A stretch of DNA of 64,000 bases from Agromyces sp. H66 (GTDB lineage Bacteria; Actinomycetota; Actinomycetes; Actinomycetales; Microbacteriaceae): contig NZ_SJZG01000007.1 in NCBI RefSeq assembly GCF_004959775.1, positions 62,001-126,000 of the forward strand, written 5' to 3'. Positions within the stretch are counted from its first letter, which is position 1. Each line of letters starts with the position of its first letter. The notes beneath the pieces are model-generated. The model searched no databases. It had not been told where the DNA came from and saw nothing but the letters and a program-made list of their open reading frames with translations. Position numbers and translations under genes: made by a program. Shown here one piece after another: positions 61,803 to 64,000 of this stretch.

Positions 61803-62543
61803 ATGTCCCGATCCGTCCGAGTTGGCGCCGTCGCCGGCGCCGTCGCGCTCGTGTTCTCGCTGTCGGGATGTCTCGGCGGCTCCGCGGCGCCGACGTCGAC
61901 CCCCGATGTCGCTGCGTCCGCCCCGGAGGCCTCCCCGACACCGACCGCGGAGCCCGTGGACCCGCTGACGACGGTGGCGGCGCTCGTGGCGCGACCCGAG
62001 TCGCTCGAGCTTCGCGACGGTGCGGGTACCGTCGTCGCGTCCCTCGACTACCTGGCACCGGCGGGGCCAGCGATCGAGACGCTGAGCACGGTGTTCGGAG
62101 CCCCTCCGGTGGACGAGGAGCACCCCGGCAACAACCATTTCCCGCCGACGACGGCGCATCGCTGGGACGGCTTCGAACTGTGGGAGAACCGGTTCGTCGA
62201 TCGTTGGGCGGACTTCGCGGCCGAACCTCGAACGCTGAATCGGCCAAGTTACTCCGTCGTGTTCACTGAACCTGCACGGTCGGGGATCGCCCTGACGACC
62301 GTCCACGGGGTCGACGCAGGCACGCCGTGGACGGAACTCGAGGCGATGCCCGGACTGCAGGTGAATCCGAGCGGATGCTCGGGTCCGTACCTCGACTACA
62401 TCGAGCGGGACGAGACGTGGGCCGACGGGAGCGTCCACACCGCGCGAATCGGTGTCGATTTCGTCGACTGGGGTAACTGGGATGCTCCCGTCACCGTCAC
62501 GAAGGTCCGCGCACCGATGCCTATCTACGACGGCTGCGCGTGA
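61803..62543 (+). CDS. Putative lipoprotein of unknown function
   Basis: 246 residues. The signal peptide ends at a lipobox LSGC with Cys23. A low-complexity Ala/Pro/Thr linker (about 28-52) leads to a folded region with no family I recognise, rich in Trp and Asp (HRWDGFELWENRFVDRWADF) and with two late cysteines (PSGCSGPYL and the DGC ending). It has a ribosome site gaggag at 61793-61798. It stands alone between the operon terminator and ispG. Confidence 0.75.
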   Translation: MSRSVRVGAVAGAVALVFSLSGCLGGSAAPTSTPDVAASAPEASPTPTAEPVDPLTTVAALVARPESLELRDGAGTVVASLDYLAPAGPAIETLSTVFGAPPVDEEHPGNNHFPPTTAHRWDGFELWENRFVDRWADFAAEPRTLNRPSYSVVFTEPARSGIALTTVHGVDAGTPWTELEAMPGLQVNPSGCSGPYLDYIERDETWADGSVHTARIGVDFVDWGNWDAPVTVTKVRAPMPIYDGCA

Positions 62544-62583
62544 GGCATCCGTTCGATTGAGGAAGCGTTCACCTCGCCGGTCG

Positions 62584-62589
62584 TAGACT
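62584..62589 (+). promoter_or_regulatory. -10 box of ispG, leaderless
   Basis: TAGACT followed by 6 bases and the GTG at 62596; no ribosome site. Confidence 0.55.
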
Positions 62590-62595
62590 CGAACC

Positions 62596-63747
62596 GTGCC
62601 TGCAGTGAATCTCGGAATGCCCAAAGTCCCTGAGGTCTTGGCCCAGCGACGCAAGTCGCGCCAGATCAAGGTGGGCAAGGTGCTCGTCGGCGGTGACGCC
62701 CAGATCAGCGTGCAGTCGATGACCACGACGCCCACGCCGAACATCAACGCGACCCTCCAGCAGATCGCCGAGCTCACCGCGTCGGGCTGCGACATCGTGC
62801 GCGTGGCCGTACCGAGCCGCGACGATGCCGAGGCGCTGCCGATCATCGCGAAGAAGAGCCAGATCCCGGTCATCGCCGACATCCACTTCCAGCCGAACTA
62901 CGTGTACGCCGCGATCGACGCCGGGTGCGCCGCCGTCCGCGTGAACCCGGGCAATATCCGCAAGTTCGACGACCAGGTCGGCGAGATCGCCCGGCGTGCG
63001 AAAGAGGCGGGGGTGTCGATCCGCATCGGCGTGAACGCGGGCTCGCTCGACCCGCGCCTACTCGAGAAGTACGGCAAGGCCACGCCCGAGGCGCTCGTCG
63101 AGAGCGCCGTGTGGGAGGCGAGCCTCTTCGAGGAGCACGACTTCCACGACTTCAAGATCTCGGTGAAGCACAACGACCCGATCGTCATGGTGAAGGCCTA
63201 CCGCCTGCTCGCCGAGCGGGGCGACTGGCCGCTGCACCTCGGCGTGACCGAGGCCGGCCCGGCCTTCCAGGGCACCATCAAGAGCGCCACCGCCTTCGGC
63301 ATCCTCCTCGCCGAGGGCATCGGCGACACCATCCGCGTGTCGCTGTCGGCCCCGCCCGTCGAAGAGGTCAAGGTCGGCCTGCAGATCCTGCAGTCGCTGA
63401 ACCTCCGCGAGCGCAAGCTCGAGATCGTGTCGTGCCCCTCGTGCGGGCGCGCGCAGGTCGACGTCTACAAGCTTGCGAACGACGTCACCGCCGGTCTCGA
63501 GGGCATGAGCGTGCCGCTGCGGGTCGCCGTCATGGGTTGCGTCGTCAACGGACCGGGCGAGGCACGCGAGGCCGACCTCGGCGTGGCATCCGGCAACGGC
63601 AAGGGCCAGATCTTCGTGAAGGGCGAGGTCATCAAGACCGTGCCCGAGTCGGAGATCGTCGAGACGCTCATCGCCGAGGCGAACCGCATCGCCGACGAGA
63701 TGGGCGCGGATGCCCCGACCGGCACGCCGCAGGTGCTGACGCCGTAG
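62596..63747 (+). CDS. ispG: 4-hydroxy-3-methylbut-2-enyl diphosphate synthase (GcpE)
   Basis: 383 residues. This iron-sulfur enzyme of the MEP isoprenoid pathway reduces MEcPP to HMBPP. Motifs are [33 protein letters not shown], and the cluster cysteines in SCPSCGRAQ (CxxC) and [10 protein letters not shown]. It is bacterial-length, without the plant insertion. It works three steps or more downstream of dxr at 42841, both being essential isoprenoid genes. Confidence 0.96.
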   Translation: MPAVNLGMPKVPEVLAQRRKSRQIKVGKVLVGGDAQISVQSMTTTPTPNINATLQQIAELTASGCDIVRVAVPSRDDAEALPIIAKKSQIPVIADIHFQPNYVYAAIDAGCAAVRVNPGNIRKFDDQVGEIARRAKEAGVSIRIGVNAGSLDPRLLEKYGKATPEALVESAVWEASLFEEHDFHDFKISVKHNDPIVMVKAYRLLAERGDWPLHLGVTEAGPAFQGTIKSATAFGILLAEGIGDTIRVSLSAPPVEEVKVGLQILQSLNLRERKLEIVSCPSCGRAQVDVYKLANDVTAGLEGMSVPLRVAVMGCVVNGPGEAREADLGVASGNGKGQIFVKGEVIKTVPESEIVETLIAEANRIADEMGADAPTGTPQVLTP

Positions 63748-63758
63748 GCGCGACCGAG

Positions 63759-64000
63759 GTGGCGCACTTCCTCTCCGTACTGCCGCTCGCCGGGGGGAAC
63801 GTGTCGCCGACGCTCCTCATCGCCGAGGAGCTCGAGTCGCGCGGCCACCGGGTCCGCATCCTCGGTCACGCGGGCCTCGTTCCCGAGCTCGAGCGAGCGG
63901 GTCTCGCCGGGCGGCTCGAGGCGTTCGAACGGGCTCGGCCGTGGAATCCGCGCGTCGCCGATCCGGGCGTGCGGAGCATGCTCGCCTGGTTGCCGCTCGC
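63759..64000 (+). CDS. Glycosyltransferase, N-terminal fragment
   Basis: 80 codons from the GTG at 63759 run to the window end without a stop. The start VAHFLSVLPLAGGN followed by SPTLLIAEELESRGHRVRILGH is the N-terminal beta-alpha unit of GT-B glycosyltransferases of the UGT/MGT type, where this loop faces the acceptor. The start lies 11 bases after the ispG stop, with cgaccgag as a poor ribosome site. The sugar donor and acceptor cannot be told from this fragment. Confidence 0.65.
   Translation, partial: MAHFLSVLPLAGGNVSPTLLIAEELESRGHRVRILGHAGLVPELERAGLAGRLEAFERARPWNPRVADPGVRSMLAWLPL

Overview
The window is one continuous stretch of very GC-rich chromosome, roughly 70% G+C by eye. It is packed with translationally coupled genes that use many GTG starts. 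Gene order and protein style (atpF-H-A-G-D-C, dxr next to an rseP-type protease and ispG, SHOCT, DUF4192, LtrA, DUF58/MoxR) point to a high-GC actinobacterium, most likely Microbacteriaceae; the genus cannot be fixed from the sequence alone. I see no rRNA, tRNA, CRISPR array, insertion sequence or prophage. No gap between genes exceeds 300 bases; the longest is the 194-bp lrp/aldehyde dehydrogenase divergent region.

Layout. 1-5292 is the 3' part of the F1Fo ATP synthase operon. 5303-10177 holds a P-loop kinase, yaaA, a divergent pair of DNA alkylation repair genes (tag, ogt), an aldo/keto reductase and a DUF4192 protein. 10164-15226 is a polyamine catabolism block: FAD amine oxidase, class III transaminase, Lrp regulator and divergent gamma-aminobutyraldehyde dehydrogenase. 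A second polyamine block at 33018-39722 has a spermidine/putrescine ABC importer and GABA transaminase, plus an L-asparaginase II family gene.

Between the two polyamine blocks, 15259-32886 is a nine-gene, 17.6-kb locus: FHA protein, PP2C phosphatase, Ser/Thr kinase, a 1,956-residue Ig/FN3 surface protein, MoxR ATPase, DUF58 protein, a transglutaminase-fold membrane protein lacking its catalytic Cys and His, a zinc-ribbon FHA protein and an EccC-like FtsK/SpoIIIE ATPase. It reads as a phospho-regulated envelope or secretion machine, and it is the best candidate for an undescribed system here.

39815-49010 is mixed housekeeping: OsmC, a secreted hemagglutinin-type lipoprotein, PlsC acyltransferase, a phosphopantetheinyl-transferase-like protein with altered metal ligands, dxr, an RseP-type protease, a LuxR-type two-component system, a SHOCT protein and LtrA. 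49176-61688 is a ketone-body / short-chain acyl-CoA module: a thiolase divergent from an eleven-gene operon of branched-chain-amino-acid-type ABC importer, acyl-CoA ligase, TetR, 3-hydroxybutyrate dehydrogenase, CoA-transferase A/B and two alpha/beta hydrolases. Together they would carry 3-hydroxybutyrate to acetyl-CoA. The window ends with a lipoprotein, ispG and the start of a glycosyltransferase.

Small-scale structure: at least nine genes show a -10-like hexamer exactly 6 nt before the start codon, which implies leaderless mRNAs. Several intergenic palindromes sit at gene 3' ends, and some supply the stop codon. A 16-bp perfect palindrome precedes the two-component system, and a 41-bp near-perfect palindrome lies in the leader of the aldehyde dehydrogenase gene.
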